Assembly: GCF_000146185.1 (NCBI RefSeq) | Contig: NC_012778.1 | Coordinates: 762,001-826,000 of the forward strand | Source: [Eubacterium] eligens ATCC 27750 | Lineage (GTDB): Bacteria; Bacillota; Clostridia; Lachnospirales; Lachnospiraceae | Direction of reading: 5' to 3' | DNA: 64,000 nt | Part shown: one piece after another, positions 1 through 8,718 of the stretch | Numbering within the stretch: position 1 is the first letter of the stretch | Layout: each line of letters starts with the position of its first letter | Notes under the pieces: generated by a model | The model's database searches: none | Seen by the model: the letters and a program-made list of their open reading frames with translations, nothing else | What the model was told of the DNA's origin: nothing | Position numbers and translations under genes: made by a program

Positions 1-1
1 A

Positions 2-1261
2 ATTGAAAAACTGGTGCAGTTTTTTTATTCATTGAAAGAATCGGACATAAAGGATATAGATACATTCTTAGAAGTCGGAATGCCATATACAGAGATTGAA
101 AAAAACGGACATTACGACGAGGTGGAGAAGGCATTTCTTTCAGGACAGACAGTCATGATAATAGATGGCTTTGATGAATGTATACTTATTGACTGCCGTA
201 CTTATCCGATGCGTTCAGTTACAGAGCCTTACAAAGACAAGGTTCTGCGTGGCTCAAGAGACGGATTTGTTGAGACACTTGTGTGCAATGCGGCACTTTT
301 AAGAAGAAGAATAAGGGATAGCCGCTTTTCAATGGAAATGTATACTGTAGGGGAACGCTCCAGGACAGATGTTGCTGTGTGCTATATTGATGATAAGGTT
401 GATAAGAAGCTGCTTGAAAGAATTGAGAATCTGATAAGCAGCATAGAGGTTGAGGCGCTCACTATGAATATAGAGAGCCTTGCGGAATGTATGTTTAAGG
501 GAAAATGGATTAATCCGTTTCCTAAGTATAAATATTCCGAAAGACCCGATACCGCTGCAGCAGCACTTTTTGATGGAAATATAGTTATTATGGTAGATAC
601 ATCACCTGCAGTAATGATAATTCCAACAAATGTATTTGATATAATAGAAGAAGCAGATGATTTTAATTTTTCGCCAATGATAGGAACTTATATAAGACTG
701 TCGAGGTTCTTCTTTACATTGCTTACGGTTTTTCTTACACCTGTATGGCTTTTGCTTGAGAGCAATCCACAGTGGGTGCCTGAATGGCTGAAATTCATAA
801 CGATAAGTGAGAATATAACGGTTCCGGTTATATTGCAGCTTTTTATTCTTGAACTTGCAGTTGACGGGCTTAAGCTGGCGGCGGTCAATACGCCAGGAAT
901 GCTGTCGACACCTTTGAGTATTCTTGCAGGTATTGTTGTGGGAGAATACGCTGTGGAGTCCGGGTGGTTTAATTCAGAATCGCTTCTTTATATGGCAGTT
1001 GTAACGGTTGGAACTTACTCACAGGCAAGTTTTGAGATGGGATATGCATTAAAATTCATAAGAATAGTCAATCTGATTCTGGTGCAGTTCTTTGGAAGAA
1101 TCGGACTTCTGGCAGGAGCCATATTTGCGATAGTGCTTGTATGCTTTAACAGGACAATATCAGGGAAAAGCTACATTTATCCGGTGATACCTTTTAACAG
1201 CCAGATGTTTAAAAGAAAAATTCTTCGGGTACGACTGCCACACAAAATAAAAAATAACTAG
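2..1261 (+). CDS. spoVAF: Stage V sporulation protein AF (GerA-family membrane protein), 5' end outside window
   Basis: The reading frame is open to the left edge of the window, so the true start lies upstream and about 420 residues are visible. The conserved GerA-family block with RGSRDGFVETLV followed by RRRIRD and YIDDKVD is the form typical of SpoVAF rather than of GerAA receptors. The second half carries four to five hydrophobic segments, beginning near IRLSRFFFTLLTVFLTP and ending near IGLLAGAIFAIVLVC. Known members sit in the inner forespore membrane with the SpoVA dipicolinate channel and affect germination. The spoVA genes that normally precede it would be outside the window. The alternative is a GerKA/GerAA germinant receptor subunit, which I consider less likely because of the sequence of the soluble half. 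Confidence 0.85.
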   Translation: MEKLVQFFYSLKESDIKDIDTFLEVGMPYTEIEKNGHYDEVEKAFLSGQTVMIIDGFDECILIDCRTYPMRSVTEPYKDKVLRGSRDGFVETLVCNAALLRRRIRDSRFSMEMYTVGERSRTDVAVCYIDDKVDKKLLERIENLISSIEVEALTMNIESLAECMFKGKWINPFPKYKYSERPDTAAAALFDGNIVIMVDTSPAVMIIPTNVFDIIEEADDFNFSPMIGTYIRLSRFFFTLLTVFLTPVWLLLESNPQWVPEWLKFITISENITVPVILQLFILELAVDGLKLAAVNTPGMLSTPLSILAGIVVGEYAVESGWFNSESLLYMAVVTVGTYSQASFEMGYALKFIRIVNLILVQFFGRIGLLAGAIFAIVLVCFNRTISGKSYIYPVIPFNSQMFKRKILRVRLPHKIKNN

Positions 1262-1313
1262 CAATATATGGCGTATTAAGTGTTAAAATATGACTTAACA
1301 CGCCATATATTGC
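1261..1313 (+). terminator. Long hairpin after spoVAF
   Basis: Bases 1261-1274 and 1300-1313 are a perfect 14-bp inverted repeat. A single mismatch leads to a further 6-bp pair (1276-1281 with 1293-1298), leaving an 11-nt loop. The stem begins on the last base of the spoVAF stop codon. There is no T-tract on either side, so it is not a canonical intrinsic terminator; it could still stop transcription, protect the 3' end or serve as a protein-binding site. Confidence 0.6.
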
Positions 1314-1338
1314 TAATTAATTGCAAATGTGATACAAT
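1310..1338 (+). promoter_or_regulatory. Promoter of hipB-hipA
   Basis: A TTGCTA -35 at 1310-1315 and a TACAAT -10 at 1333-1338 are separated by 17 bp, and a TG dinucleotide precedes the -10 (extended -10). The -35 overlaps the end of the upstream hairpin. This is read by eye. Confidence 0.5.
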
Positions 1339-1353
1339 ACAAAAAACATTTGA

Positions 1354-1380
1354 ATAAGATATATAAGATATATAAGATTT
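1354..1380 (+). repeat. Three tandem 9-bp repeats in the hipBA leader
   Basis: Three head-to-tail copies of ATAAGATAT (the last ends in TTT) occupy the leader between the promoter and the ribosome binding site of hipB. They could be an operator for HipB, which autoregulates in known systems, although studied HipB operators are inverted rather than direct repeats. They could equally be simple AT-rich slippage. Confidence 0.5.
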
Positions 1381-1402
1381 ATGGATTTGGAGATGTTTAA
1401 TT

Positions 1403-1717
1403 ATGATTAGTGATTATGAGGAAGTTGTTATCAGGTTTAAGGCATATAGGATAAGTTATCCATTAACACAGAAAGAACTTTCGGATAAATCAGGCGTTTC
1501 ATTAAGAAGTATTACTCGGTTTGAAAGTGGAGAAGATATAAGTCTTGTTAATTTTATGAAATTAATGAATGCGATGGAGCTTATGAATAATTTCGTGAAT
1601 GTGATACCAGATATGAACAACCGGCCATCATCTTATTTGAAAAATGTTAAAACAAGGCAGAGAGCATCTGCAAAAAGAAAAGCAGATACTGGATTTAAAT
1701 GGGGGGAAGATGAATGA
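1403..1717 (+). CDS. hipB: HipB-like antitoxin, XRE-family DNA-binding protein
   Basis: This 104-aa protein has a helix-turn-helix of the Xre/Cro type at about residues 18-55, with LTQKELSDKSGVS followed by RSITRFESGED. It should bind its own promoter and neutralise the HipA kinase encoded next. The start is an ATG preceded by GGAG at a normal distance. Its stop overlaps the hipA start in an ATGA, a sign of translational coupling. The basic C-terminal tail (KTRQRASAKRKAD) may be the HipA-contacting or disordered part. Confidence in the family is high because of the partner gene; cognate function is inferred. Confidence 0.85.
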   Translation: MISDYEEVVIRFKAYRISYPLTQKELSDKSGVSLRSITRFESGEDISLVNFMKLMNAMELMNNFVNVIPDMNNRPSSYLKNVKTRQRASAKRKADTGFKWGEDE

Positions 1718-3021
1718 TAAATACAGCGGAGGTAATGCTTTGGGGCACAAGAATTGGAATAATTCATATGAATGAAGCAAATGGGGTTGTTGCATTTGAA
1801 TATGATAAAGATTTTTTAAAGAGTAATATTGAGGTATCACCTATACATATGCCATTATCAGAAAGAGTGTATGAATTTCCGGAACTTGCAAGGACAGCAT
1901 TTCATGGAGCACCTGGATTGGTAGCGGATTCACTTCCAGATAAATTTGGTAATAAAATTATAGACAGATGGCTGGCTGAGCAGGGAAAATCAATTAGTGA
2001 ATTTAATGTTATAGACAGACTGTGCTATACAGGAAAAAGAGGTATGGGTGCATTAGAATATATACCAGCAACAAGTCCGTTTGACAGTACAATAGAGGAT
2101 GTTAATATATCGAAAATGGTAGAGTTTGCATCTGATGTATTATCTGATAGAAAAGATAAGCTGATTAATCTGAAAGATAATGCTGGATATAGCCAGCTTG
2201 TGCTATTGGGAACATCTGCAGGTGGTGCAAGAGCAAAGGCGCTGATTGCATGGAATGAAGATACGGGAGAAATAAAAAGTGGACAGATTAATGCTGGTGA
2301 TGGATTTGAATACTGGCTTATGAAGTTTGATGGAGTATCTAAAAATGGGGATCATAATCTGGAAGATTCAGTAGAATATACAAGAATAGAATACGGATAT
2401 TATCTTATGGCAAAAGCAGCGGGGGTAATTATGAATGAATGCCGTCTGCTTGAAGATGCCGGATATGCACATTTTATAACTAAACGTTTCGATAGGAACA
2501 ATAATAAAAAAATTCATATGCAGACATTAGGAGCAATTTCACATATAGATTACAATATTCCGGGATTATGCAGTTATGAACAGGCAGCATATTATATGAA
2601 TAGACTAGGTATACCATATTCAGATGTGGAACAATTTTATAGAAGAATGGTTTTTAATGTTATTCTGATTAATCAGGATGATCATGTAAAAAATGTTTCT
2701 TTTCTGATGGATAAGAATGGTGTCTGGAGATTGTCACCAGTATATGATGTCACATTTGCATATGACAGCAGCAATATGTGGTTGAAAGCACATCAGATGC
2801 TTATTAATGGAAAAAGTTCAGATATAAGTTATGATGATTTGATAAAATGTGGAATAAACATGGGAGTAAGCAAGAGAAAATGTGATGCAATAATATCGTA
2901 TATAGAAGATGTTGCAAAAAGATTTTCGGATTATATGGATATGGCAGGTGTCAGGGAGAAAACCTGTCAGATTATGAATGACATTATAATTAGCAATAAT
3001 ATTAGAAAAACAGGAGATTAA
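1714..3021 (+). CDS. hipA: HipA-family serine/threonine kinase toxin
   Basis: This 435-aa protein is about the length of E. coli HipA (440 aa). Visible motifs are the glycine-rich loop GTSAGGARAKAL at 166-177, the catalytic loop N320-Q-D-D-H-V-K-N and the metal-binding SPVYDVT with D345, so the kinase appears intact. E. coli HipA phosphorylates glutamyl-tRNA synthetase and causes growth arrest and persistence; the substrate here is unknown. The start overlaps the hipB stop by 4 bp. The pair sits between a sporulation gene and a transporter and uses noticeably AT-rich codons, consistent with a laterally acquired toxin-antitoxin module. Confidence 0.88.
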   Translation: MINTAEVMLWGTRIGIIHMNEANGVVAFEYDKDFLKSNIEVSPIHMPLSERVYEFPELARTAFHGAPGLVADSLPDKFGNKIIDRWLAEQGKSISEFNVIDRLCYTGKRGMGALEYIPATSPFDSTIEDVNISKMVEFASDVLSDRKDKLINLKDNAGYSQLVLLGTSAGGARAKALIAWNEDTGEIKSGQINAGDGFEYWLMKFDGVSKNGDHNLEDSVEYTRIEYGYYLMAKAAGVIMNECRLLEDAGYAHFITKRFDRNNNKKIHMQTLGAISHIDYNIPGLCSYEQAAYYMNRLGIPYSDVEQFYRRMVFNVILINQDDHVKNVSFLMDKNGVWRLSPVYDVTFAYDSSNMWLKAHQMLINGKSSDISYDDLIKCGINMGVSKRKCDAIISYIEDVAKRFSDYMDMAGVREKTCQIMNDIIISNNIRKTGD

Positions 3022-3023
3022 TC

Positions 3024-3971
3024 ATGGAAAAAACAAACGAGAAAAAAGATTTTTTACAGAAAACATGGGTGGTGTGCGCCCTTGCACTTGTGTGTACATT
3101 CCTTTGGGGAAGCGCATCGCCTTGTATCAAATTAGGATATGCGCTGTTTAAGATACCGTCAAGTGAAACATGGACACAGGTATTATTTGCAGGAACAAGA
3201 TTTGTTTTTGCAGGAGTGCTTACAATCTTAATTGGAAGTATTCTTAACAGAAAAATGCTGCTTCCAACGAAATCAAGTGTACCAAACATTTTAAAACTGG
3301 CAATGTTCCAGACAATTCTGCAGTACATATTCTTCTATATCGGACTTGCACACAACAGCGGAGTAAAGGCGTCAATAATTAACGGTTCTAACACATTTTT
3401 CGTAATACTTGTATCGACAATTATATTCAGACAGGAAAAGCTGAATCTGAAGAAAATTATCGGCTGTGTGATTGGTTTTGCAGGTGTTATCGTAGTCAGC
3501 ATGAATGGACAGAAAATCGACATGAATTTAAGTATTATGGGTGACGGAAGTCTGTTCTTATGTGCGTTGTCATATGCATTTTCATCATGCCTTATGAAGA
3601 ACTATTCAAAGAAAGATAATCCGGTAATGTTGAGTGGTTATCAGTTCATATTCGGTGGAATAGTAATGATTATATTAGGACTTGTGATGGGCGGTAGAAT
3701 TACACACGTGTCAGTATCAGCAATACTAATGCTATTCTATCTCGCATGCATATCAGCTGTAGCCTACTCAATATGGGGAATACTGTTAAAGCACAACCCG
3801 GTATCCAAAGTGGCAATCTTCGGATTCACCAACCCTGTATTCGGAGTACTTCTTTCAGCATGGTGGCTTGGAGAGGGAAGCAGGGAGCTTGGAATAAATG
3901 CACTTATAGCGTTGGTATTAGTGTGCATAGGAATATGTATAGTTAATGTGAAGGGGAAGAAAGCAGAGTAG
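3024..3971 (+). CDS. EamA/DMT-family transporter
   Basis: The protein has 315 aa, about ten hydrophobic segments and the internal duplication of the drug/metabolite transporter superfamily. The first half opens with FLWGSASPCIKLGYALF, and the second begins near GDGSLFLCALSYAFSSCLMKN. Such proteins export amino acids, nucleotides or other small metabolites across the cytoplasmic membrane; the substrate cannot be read from sequence. The start codon lies 2 bp after the hipA stop, with AGGAGA inside the end of hipA, so it is translated from the hipBA transcript unless it has its own promoter. A strong terminator follows. Confidence 0.88.
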   Translation: MEKTNEKKDFLQKTWVVCALALVCTFLWGSASPCIKLGYALFKIPSSETWTQVLFAGTRFVFAGVLTILIGSILNRKMLLPTKSSVPNILKLAMFQTILQYIFFYIGLAHNSGVKASIINGSNTFFVILVSTIIFRQEKLNLKKIIGCVIGFAGVIVVSMNGQKIDMNLSIMGDGSLFLCALSYAFSSCLMKNYSKKDNPVMLSGYQFIFGGIVMIILGLVMGGRITHVSVSAILMLFYLACISAVAYSIWGILLKHNPVSKVAIFGFTNPVFGVLLSAWWLGEGSRELGINALIALVLVCIGICIVNVKGKKAE

Positions 3972-3974
3972 ATA

Positions 3975-4013
3975 AAAAAGACCGGTTCAGTTAATGCCTG
4001 AACTGGTCTTTTT
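3975..4013. terminator. Bidirectional intrinsic terminator
   Basis: A 16-bp stem (3975-3990 with 3998-4013, one G-U pair) and a 7-nt loop are flanked by A5 on one side and T5 on the other. It serves the transporter gene on the plus strand and the dnaK paralogue on the minus strand, which converge here. Confidence 0.9.
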
Positions 4014-4018
4014 CATCA

Positions 4019-5764
4019 TTATCTTAAAGCCTCTTTTACAGCTTCCGCAGCTTCATGTAGGGAAACTGCCTTTTCTTCATTAAGCTTATCAATAGGAGCT
4101 TTAGATATAAGCTTGCCAAGATGTCCAATCTGAGCCTTAACATTCTTTTTCTTATCCTTCTCCCAGACCTTTTTATTGGCGGCAAGTGCGTTGTTAGCCT
4201 CGTTAAGAGTCCGTACAGCATCTTCCCTTATATCAATAAATCTCTGGTATGCTTCATCCTGCTTGCTGTAGACTTCGGCTTCCCAGCGGGCTTTTGCAAT
4301 CTCTTCTTCGGTCATGTTAGAGCTTGAAGTAATAGTAATGCTCTGTTCCCTTCCGGTACCTAAATCCTTTGCAGATACATTGACAATACCATTAACATCA
4401 ATGTCAAATGTTACTTCAATCTGTGGGACTCCTGCCATCGCACGCTTAATACCGTTAAGACGGAAGTTGCCAAGCAGTTTATTGTCTCTTGTAAACTTTC
4501 GTTCACCCTGAAAAACCTTGATATCAACGGATGTCTGGAAATTGCCGGCAGTAGTAAATATCTGGCTGTGTCTTGTAGGAATGGTAGTGTTTCTTTCAAT
4601 AAGCCTGCTTGCAATTCCACCCATAGTCTCAATAGAAAGAGACATTGGAGTTACATCCATAAGTATGATTTCAGAAGCAGCAGAACCGGCCTGAAGCTGG
4701 TTTCCAAGCTTGCCACCCTGAACGGCAGCACCAAGGGCTACACATTCATCAGGATTAAGATTTCTTGATGGCTCTTTTCCCATAAGCTGTCTTACTTTAT
4801 CAGCAACAGCAGGGATTCTTGTAGAACCACCAACCAATAAAACCATATTAATGTCTGTCTTGGAAAGACCTGCATCATGCAGTGCATTCTCAACAGGTGT
4901 GATTGTTCTGTCTACAAGGTCAGCAGTAAGCTCATCAAATGTCTGTCTTGATAAAGTGATATCAATGTGGTGCGGTCCGTCCTTAGACATAGCGATAAAA
5001 GGAAGATTAATATTAGTTGTCACAGAAGAAGACAGCTCCTTCTTTGCTTTCTCAGCTTCTTCTCTTAAACGCTGCATTGCAGAGACGTCCTTTGAAAGAT
5101 TGATACCGTCACTTAGCTTAAACTGCTCGACAAGATAATTAACTATTCTTTCATCGAAATCATCACCACCTAAGTGATTGTCACCTGAAGTTGCAAGAAC
5201 TTCAATGACATTATCACCGATATCGATAACAGATACATCAAAAGTTCCACCACCTAAATCATACACAAGAACCTTCTGTGCCATACCATTGTCAAGTCCG
5301 TACGCGAGAGCGGCAGAAGTAGGCTCGTTGATAATTCTTAATATGTTAAGCCCGGCAATCTTACCGGCATCTTTAGTAGCCTGTCTTTGTGCGTCAGTAA
5401 AATAGGCAGGCACAGTTACAACAGCGTCTGTCACAGGCTGTCCTAAGAAATCCTCGGCATCCTCCTTTAACTTCATAAGTATAAATGCAGAGATTTCCTG
5501 TGGAGTATAATACTTTCCGTCAATCTTCTTGCGATAGTCCGTACCCATGTGTCTCTTGATAGAGAATATAGTTCTGTCAGAGTTGACGGCAGCCTGTCTC
5601 TTGGCGGCATCACCAACAATACGTTCCTTTGATTTCGTAAAGGCTACAACAGAAGGAGTTGTGCGGTAGCCTTCTTTGTTGGTGATGACAGTAGGCGTAT
5701 CACCTTCAATAACAGCCACACAGCTGTTAGTTGTTCCTAAATCAATTCCTATAACAGTTCCCAT
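4019..5764 (-). CDS. dnaK: Hsp70-family chaperone (DnaK paralogue)
   Basis: The 581-aa protein shows all Hsp70 nucleotide-binding signatures: [10 protein letters not shown] at the N-terminus, [24 protein letters not shown] and [12 protein letters not shown] substrate-binding beta domain ([14 protein letters not shown]) and a short helical lid follow. It lacks the acidic glycine-rich C-terminal tail usual in DnaK (about 610-640 aa). I chose the ATG at 5764 over an in-frame ATG at 5776, because GGAG at 5771-5774 then serves as ribosome binding site 6 nt upstream. The gene stands alone, without hrcA, grpE or dnaJ, and no CIRCE inverted repeat is visible upstream. The organism probably has another dnaK in a canonical heat-shock operon, which would make this a specialised paralogue; that is inference. 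Confidence 0.9.
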   Translation of the reverse strand: MGTVIGIDLGTTNSCVAVIEGDTPTVITNKEGYRTTPSVVAFTKSKERIVGDAAKRQAAVNSDRTIFSIKRHMGTDYRKKIDGKYYTPQEISAFILMKLKEDAEDFLGQPVTDAVVTVPAYFTDAQRQATKDAGKIAGLNILRIINEPTSAALAYGLDNGMAQKVLVYDLGGGTFDVSVIDIGDNVIEVLATSGDNHLGGDDFDERIVNYLVEQFKLSDGINLSKDVSAMQRLREEAEKAKKELSSSVTTNINLPFIAMSKDGPHHIDITLSRQTFDELTADLVDRTITPVENALHDAGLSKTDINMVLLVGGSTRIPAVADKVRQLMGKEPSRNLNPDECVALGAAVQGGKLGNQLQAGSAASEIILMDVTPMSLSIETMGGIASRLIERNTTIPTRHSQIFTTAGNFQTSVDIKVFQGERKFTRDNKLLGNFRLNGIKRAMAGVPQIEVTFDIDVNGIVNVSAKDLGTGREQSITITSSSNMTEEEIAKARWEAEVYSKQDEAYQRFIDIREDAVRTLNEANNALAANKKVWEKDKKKNVKAQIGHLGKLISKAPIDKLNEEKAVSLHEAAEAVKEALR

Positions 5765-5795
5765 AATAAACTCCATTCAATATATTGATATATTT

Positions 5796-5804
5796 ATTTT
5801 ACCA
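5796..5804 (-). promoter_or_regulatory. Possible extended -10 promoter of the dnaK paralogue
   Basis: Read on the minus strand, TGG TAAAAT forms an extended -10 about 30 nt upstream of the start codon. No good -35 is visible at 17 bp, so this is only a candidate. Confidence 0.3.
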
Positions 5805-5871
5805 TATAAAATACATTTGACTATTAAGAAAAAAATAAAAATAAGAAAAAATTAATAAATTGGGGTTTTGC

Positions 5872-5901
5872 TTGATGATATATATTTTAATATGTTAAAA
5901 T
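5872..5901 (+). promoter_or_regulatory. Promoter of aroC
   Basis: A TTGATG -35 at 5872-5877 and a TAAAAT -10 at 5896-5901 are 18 bp apart with a TG dinucleotide one base before the -10. The aroC ribosome binding site GAGGAGA follows about 20 bp later. Confidence 0.5.
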
Positions 5902-5933
5902 AAATCCTATTGAAAAGATGAGGAGAATATATT

Positions 5934-7034
5934 ATGGCAGGTTCAGTGTTTGGAAATATATTTAAGATATCAACATGGGGAGAGTCGCATGGAGAGGGAC
6001 TTGGAGTTGTAATTGACGGGTGTCCTGCAGGTCTGCCTCTTTGTGAGAAAGATATTCAGGAGCAGTTAGACAGAAGAAAACCAGGTCAGTCAAAGTTTAC
6101 TACACCAAGAAAGGAAGATGATGAAGTACATATTCTTTCAGGTGTATTTGAAGGCAAGACTACCGGGACTCCAATATCACTTGCCGTATATAATAAGACA
6201 CAGAGGTCTGCTGACTATTCAGAGATAGCTAATTATTACAGACCGGGACATGCTGATTATACATTTGACGAGAAATTCGGATTCAGGGATTACAGAGGCG
6301 GAGGAAGAAGTTCTGGAAGAGAAACTATCGGAAGAGTTGCAGCCGGTGCAATCGCTATGAAGATTCTTAAAGAGCTTGGAATTAATATTACAGCATATGC
6401 TAAAGAAATCGGTGGAATTGGCATTGATTATGATAAGTTTGATATAGCTGAAAGAGATAATAACGCATTTAACATGCCTGATAAGGAAGCTGCAGAGAAG
6501 GTTAAGGCTTTTGCAGAGAGCAAGATGTCAGTTGGAGATTCAATCGGTGGTGTCATTGAATGCAGGGTTACAGGCATGATGACTGGAATTGGCAATCCTA
6601 CATTTGAAAAGCTAGATGCTAATCTTGCTAAGGCAATAATGTCAATCGGGGCTGTCAAAGGCTTTGAGATTGGAGACGGGTTTGAAGCGGCTAAAGTTAC
6701 AGGAAAGTATAATAATGATGAATTCGTAATGAAGGATGGCAGGGTTGGTAAGCTGACTAATCACAGCGGCGGAGTGCTTGGCGGAATAAGCGACGGTGAT
6801 GAGATTGTGTTCAGGGCAGCGGTAAAACCGACACCTTCAATTAGTGCATTGCAGGAAACTGTTAATAAGCAGGGCGAGGATATCGAGGTTTCAATCAAAG
6901 GAAGACATGACCCGATGATAGTTCCAAGAGCAGTTGTTGTGGTTGAAGCTATGACAGCACTTACACTTGTTGACCTGATATTTGACAATATGACGGCTAG
7001 AATGGACAGAGTTAAAGAGTTTTATAGAAAATAA
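5934..7034 (+). CDS. aroC: Chorismate synthase
   Basis: This enzyme removes phosphate from 5-enolpyruvylshikimate-3-phosphate to give chorismate, the last common step to aromatic amino acids and folate, using reduced FMN. The 366-aa protein is full length. It shows the three family signatures GESHGEGLGVVIDG, FRDYRGGGRSSGRET and RHDPMIVPRAVVVVE. The ATG has GAGGAGAA upstream. It is followed after 11 bp by tgt, so the two are likely cotranscribed although their functions are unrelated. No other shikimate-pathway gene is in the window. Confidence 0.97.
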   Translation: MAGSVFGNIFKISTWGESHGEGLGVVIDGCPAGLPLCEKDIQEQLDRRKPGQSKFTTPRKEDDEVHILSGVFEGKTTGTPISLAVYNKTQRSADYSEIANYYRPGHADYTFDEKFGFRDYRGGGRSSGRETIGRVAAGAIAMKILKELGINITAYAKEIGGIGIDYDKFDIAERDNNAFNMPDKEAAEKVKAFAESKMSVGDSIGGVIECRVTGMMTGIGNPTFEKLDANLAKAIMSIGAVKGFEIGDGFEAAKVTGKYNNDEFVMKDGRVGKLTNHSGGVLGGISDGDEIVFRAAVKPTPSISALQETVNKQGEDIEVSIKGRHDPMIVPRAVVVVEAMTALTLVDLIFDNMTARMDRVKEFYRK

Positions 7035-7045
7035 AAGGAGCAGAT

Positions 7046-8182
7046 ATGTATAAAATTTTAAAGACAGATGGCAGGGCAAAAAGAGCAGAGTTCACAACAG
7101 TACATGGAACTGTGCAGACACCTGTATTTATGAATGTCGGAACAGTTGCGGCCATTAAAGGCGCAGTTGCGACAACTGATTTACAGCAGATAGGAACGCA
7201 GATAGAATTATCTAACACTTACCATCTTCATGTAAGACCGGGAGATAAGATTATTAAGCAGCTTGGAGGACTTCATAAGTTCATGAACTGGGATAAACCG
7301 ATTCTTACAGATTCAGGTGGATTTCAGGTGTTTTCACTTGCAGGACTCCGTAAGATTAAAGAAGAAGGCGTTACTTTCCAGTCACATATTGACGGACATA
7401 AGATATTCATGGGACCAGAGGAAAGCATGCAGATACAGTCTAATCTTGGTTCAACAATCGCAATGGCATTTGACGAATGTGCGCCGGCAAAGGCTGACAG
7501 AAAATATATCCAGAATTCTGTTGACAGAACATACCGCTGGTTAGAGCGTTGCAAGAAAGAGATGGCAAGACTGAACTCACTTCCTGATACGGTTAATCCT
7601 GATCAGATGCTTTTCGGTATCGATCAGGGTGGTGTGTTCAATGATATAAGAATTGACCATGCTAAGAGAATATCAGAGTTAGACCTTGACGGTTATGCAG
7701 TAGGCGGACTTGCCGTAGGTGAAACACATGAGGAAATGTATGATGTACTCGATAATGTAGTGCCATATCTTCCACAGGATAAGCCGACATACCTTATGGG
7801 TGTTGGAACACCAGCCAATATTCTTGAGTCAGTAGACAGAGGAATTGATTTCTTCGACTGCGTATATCCTTCAAGAAATGGCCGTCACGGACATGTATAT
7901 ACTAAGTTTGGAAAGATTAATCTTTTTAATGCAAAGTATGAAACAGATACAGCACCAATTGAAGAAGGCTGTGGATGTCCATGCTGTCAGAATTATTCAA
8001 GAGCATATGTAAGGCATCTTCTTAAGGCTAAGGAAATGCTTGGTATGCGTCTGTGCGTTCTTCATAATCTTTACTACTACAACCATCTTATGACAGACAT
8101 AAGAGCTGCGATTGAAGAAGGAAGATATGCAGGCTTCAAGGAAGAGGCATTATATCAGATGAAGACATATGATAAGCAGTAA
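7046..8182 (+). CDS. tgt: Queuine/preQ1 tRNA-guanine transglycosylase
   Basis: The enzyme exchanges guanine-34 of tRNAs with GUN anticodons for preQ1, a step of queuosine synthesis. The 378-aa protein is full length, with the substrate-binding DSGGFQVFSL, the segment AMAFDECAPAK, GGLAVGE, and the zinc ligands C-x-C-x-x-C near residues 312-317 with the following histidine in LCVLHNLYYYNHL. The ATG has AAAGGAG 7 nt upstream. Its place before yajC matches the common tgt-yajC order of bacteria. Confidence 0.97.
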   Translation: MYKILKTDGRAKRAEFTTVHGTVQTPVFMNVGTVAAIKGAVATTDLQQIGTQIELSNTYHLHVRPGDKIIKQLGGLHKFMNWDKPILTDSGGFQVFSLAGLRKIKEEGVTFQSHIDGHKIFMGPEESMQIQSNLGSTIAMAFDECAPAKADRKYIQNSVDRTYRWLERCKKEMARLNSLPDTVNPDQMLFGIDQGGVFNDIRIDHAKRISELDLDGYAVGGLAVGETHEEMYDVLDNVVPYLPQDKPTYLMGVGTPANILESVDRGIDFFDCVYPSRNGRHGHVYTKFGKINLFNAKYETDTAPIEEGCGCPCCQNYSRAYVRHLLKAKEMLGMRLCVLHNLYYYNHLMTDIRAAIEEGRYAGFKEEALYQMKTYDKQ

Positions 8183-8294
8183 TGCTGTATGTTTATAAAT
8201 ATTTTGTTAAAAATACATTTTGAGGTAGACAAGCAGCTCTCAATTATGTATTATATGTTAAGTTTGAAAGAGACATTTTTAAGGAGGAGTATCA

Positions 8295-8582
8295 ATGAAT
8301 ATTGCTATCATAGTTTTTTATGTCGTAATTATTGGTGCAATGATGTATTTCATGGCAATCAAGCCACAGAAGAAGGAACAGAAGCGTCAGCAGGAACTTA
8401 TGGATTCTATGGAAATCGGTGATTATGTTCTTACAACAAGCGGTTTCTATGGTGTTCTTATCGATATATCAGATGATGATGTAATTGTTGAATTCGGTAA
8501 CAACAAGAATTGCCGTATTTCAATGCAGAAGAAGGCAATTGCTCAGGTTGAGAAGCCATCAGACAGCACATCAGCAGAATAA
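8295..8582 (+). CDS. yajC: Preprotein translocase accessory subunit YajC
   Basis: The 95-aa protein has a single N-terminal membrane helix (about residues 3-21) followed by the cytoplasmic KPQKKEQKR stretch and a small beta domain with GDYVLTTSGFYGVL, as in all YajC proteins. It associates with SecDF and the Sec translocon. AAGGAGGAG precedes the ATG. The 112-bp gap after tgt contains no obvious terminator, so both may share a transcript. A terminator follows the gene. Confidence 0.93.
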   Translation: MNIAIIVFYVVIIGAMMYFMAIKPQKKEQKRQQELMDSMEIGDYVLTTSGFYGVLIDISDDDVIVEFGNNKNCRISMQKKAIAQVEKPSDSTSAE

Positions 8583-8605
8583 TTAAAGGCAATTAATTAA
8601 AGCAG

Positions 8606-8649
8606 GGTTCCGGGTCAGACACATTTGTCTGGTCAGGAATCCTTTTTTT
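8606..8649 (+). terminator. Intrinsic terminator after yajC
   Basis: An imperfect stem from 8606 to 8641 has a tight CAGACA/TGTCTG core (8616-8621 with 8626-8631), a CATT loop and outer GG/CC pairs. Seven T residues follow. Confidence 0.8.
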
Positions 8650-8650
8650 A

Positions 8651-8679
8651 TTGAAAATGTTGTGCAAATGTTATATCAT
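8651..8679 (+). promoter_or_regulatory. Promoter of leuB-ilvD-ilvB
   Basis: A TTGAAA -35 (8651-8656) and a TATCAT -10 (8674-8679) are 17 bp apart, immediately after the yajC terminator. No T-box leader or leader peptide fits in the 40 bp before leuB, so regulation by a repressor such as CodY is more likely. A GAAAAT half-site lies across the -35, but a full CodY box is not convincing. Confidence 0.5.
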
Positions 8680-8718
8680 ATTAAATTGAATTATCATATG
8701 AAAAAGGGGTAAAGGTTT

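Noticed and set aside
5777-5933. CIRCE heat-shock operator before the dnaK paralogue
   Set aside because: No TTAGCACTC/GAGTGCTAA inverted repeat is present in the divergent region.
8189-8422. 77-aa frame overlapping the start of yajC
   Set aside because: yajC in the other frame has a strong ribosome binding site and full family match.
8606-8718. T-box or leader-peptide attenuator before leuB-ilvD-ilvB
   Set aside because: The hairpin is a simple terminator for yajC, the promoter lies after it, and only about 40 bp remain before leuB, too short for a T-box.
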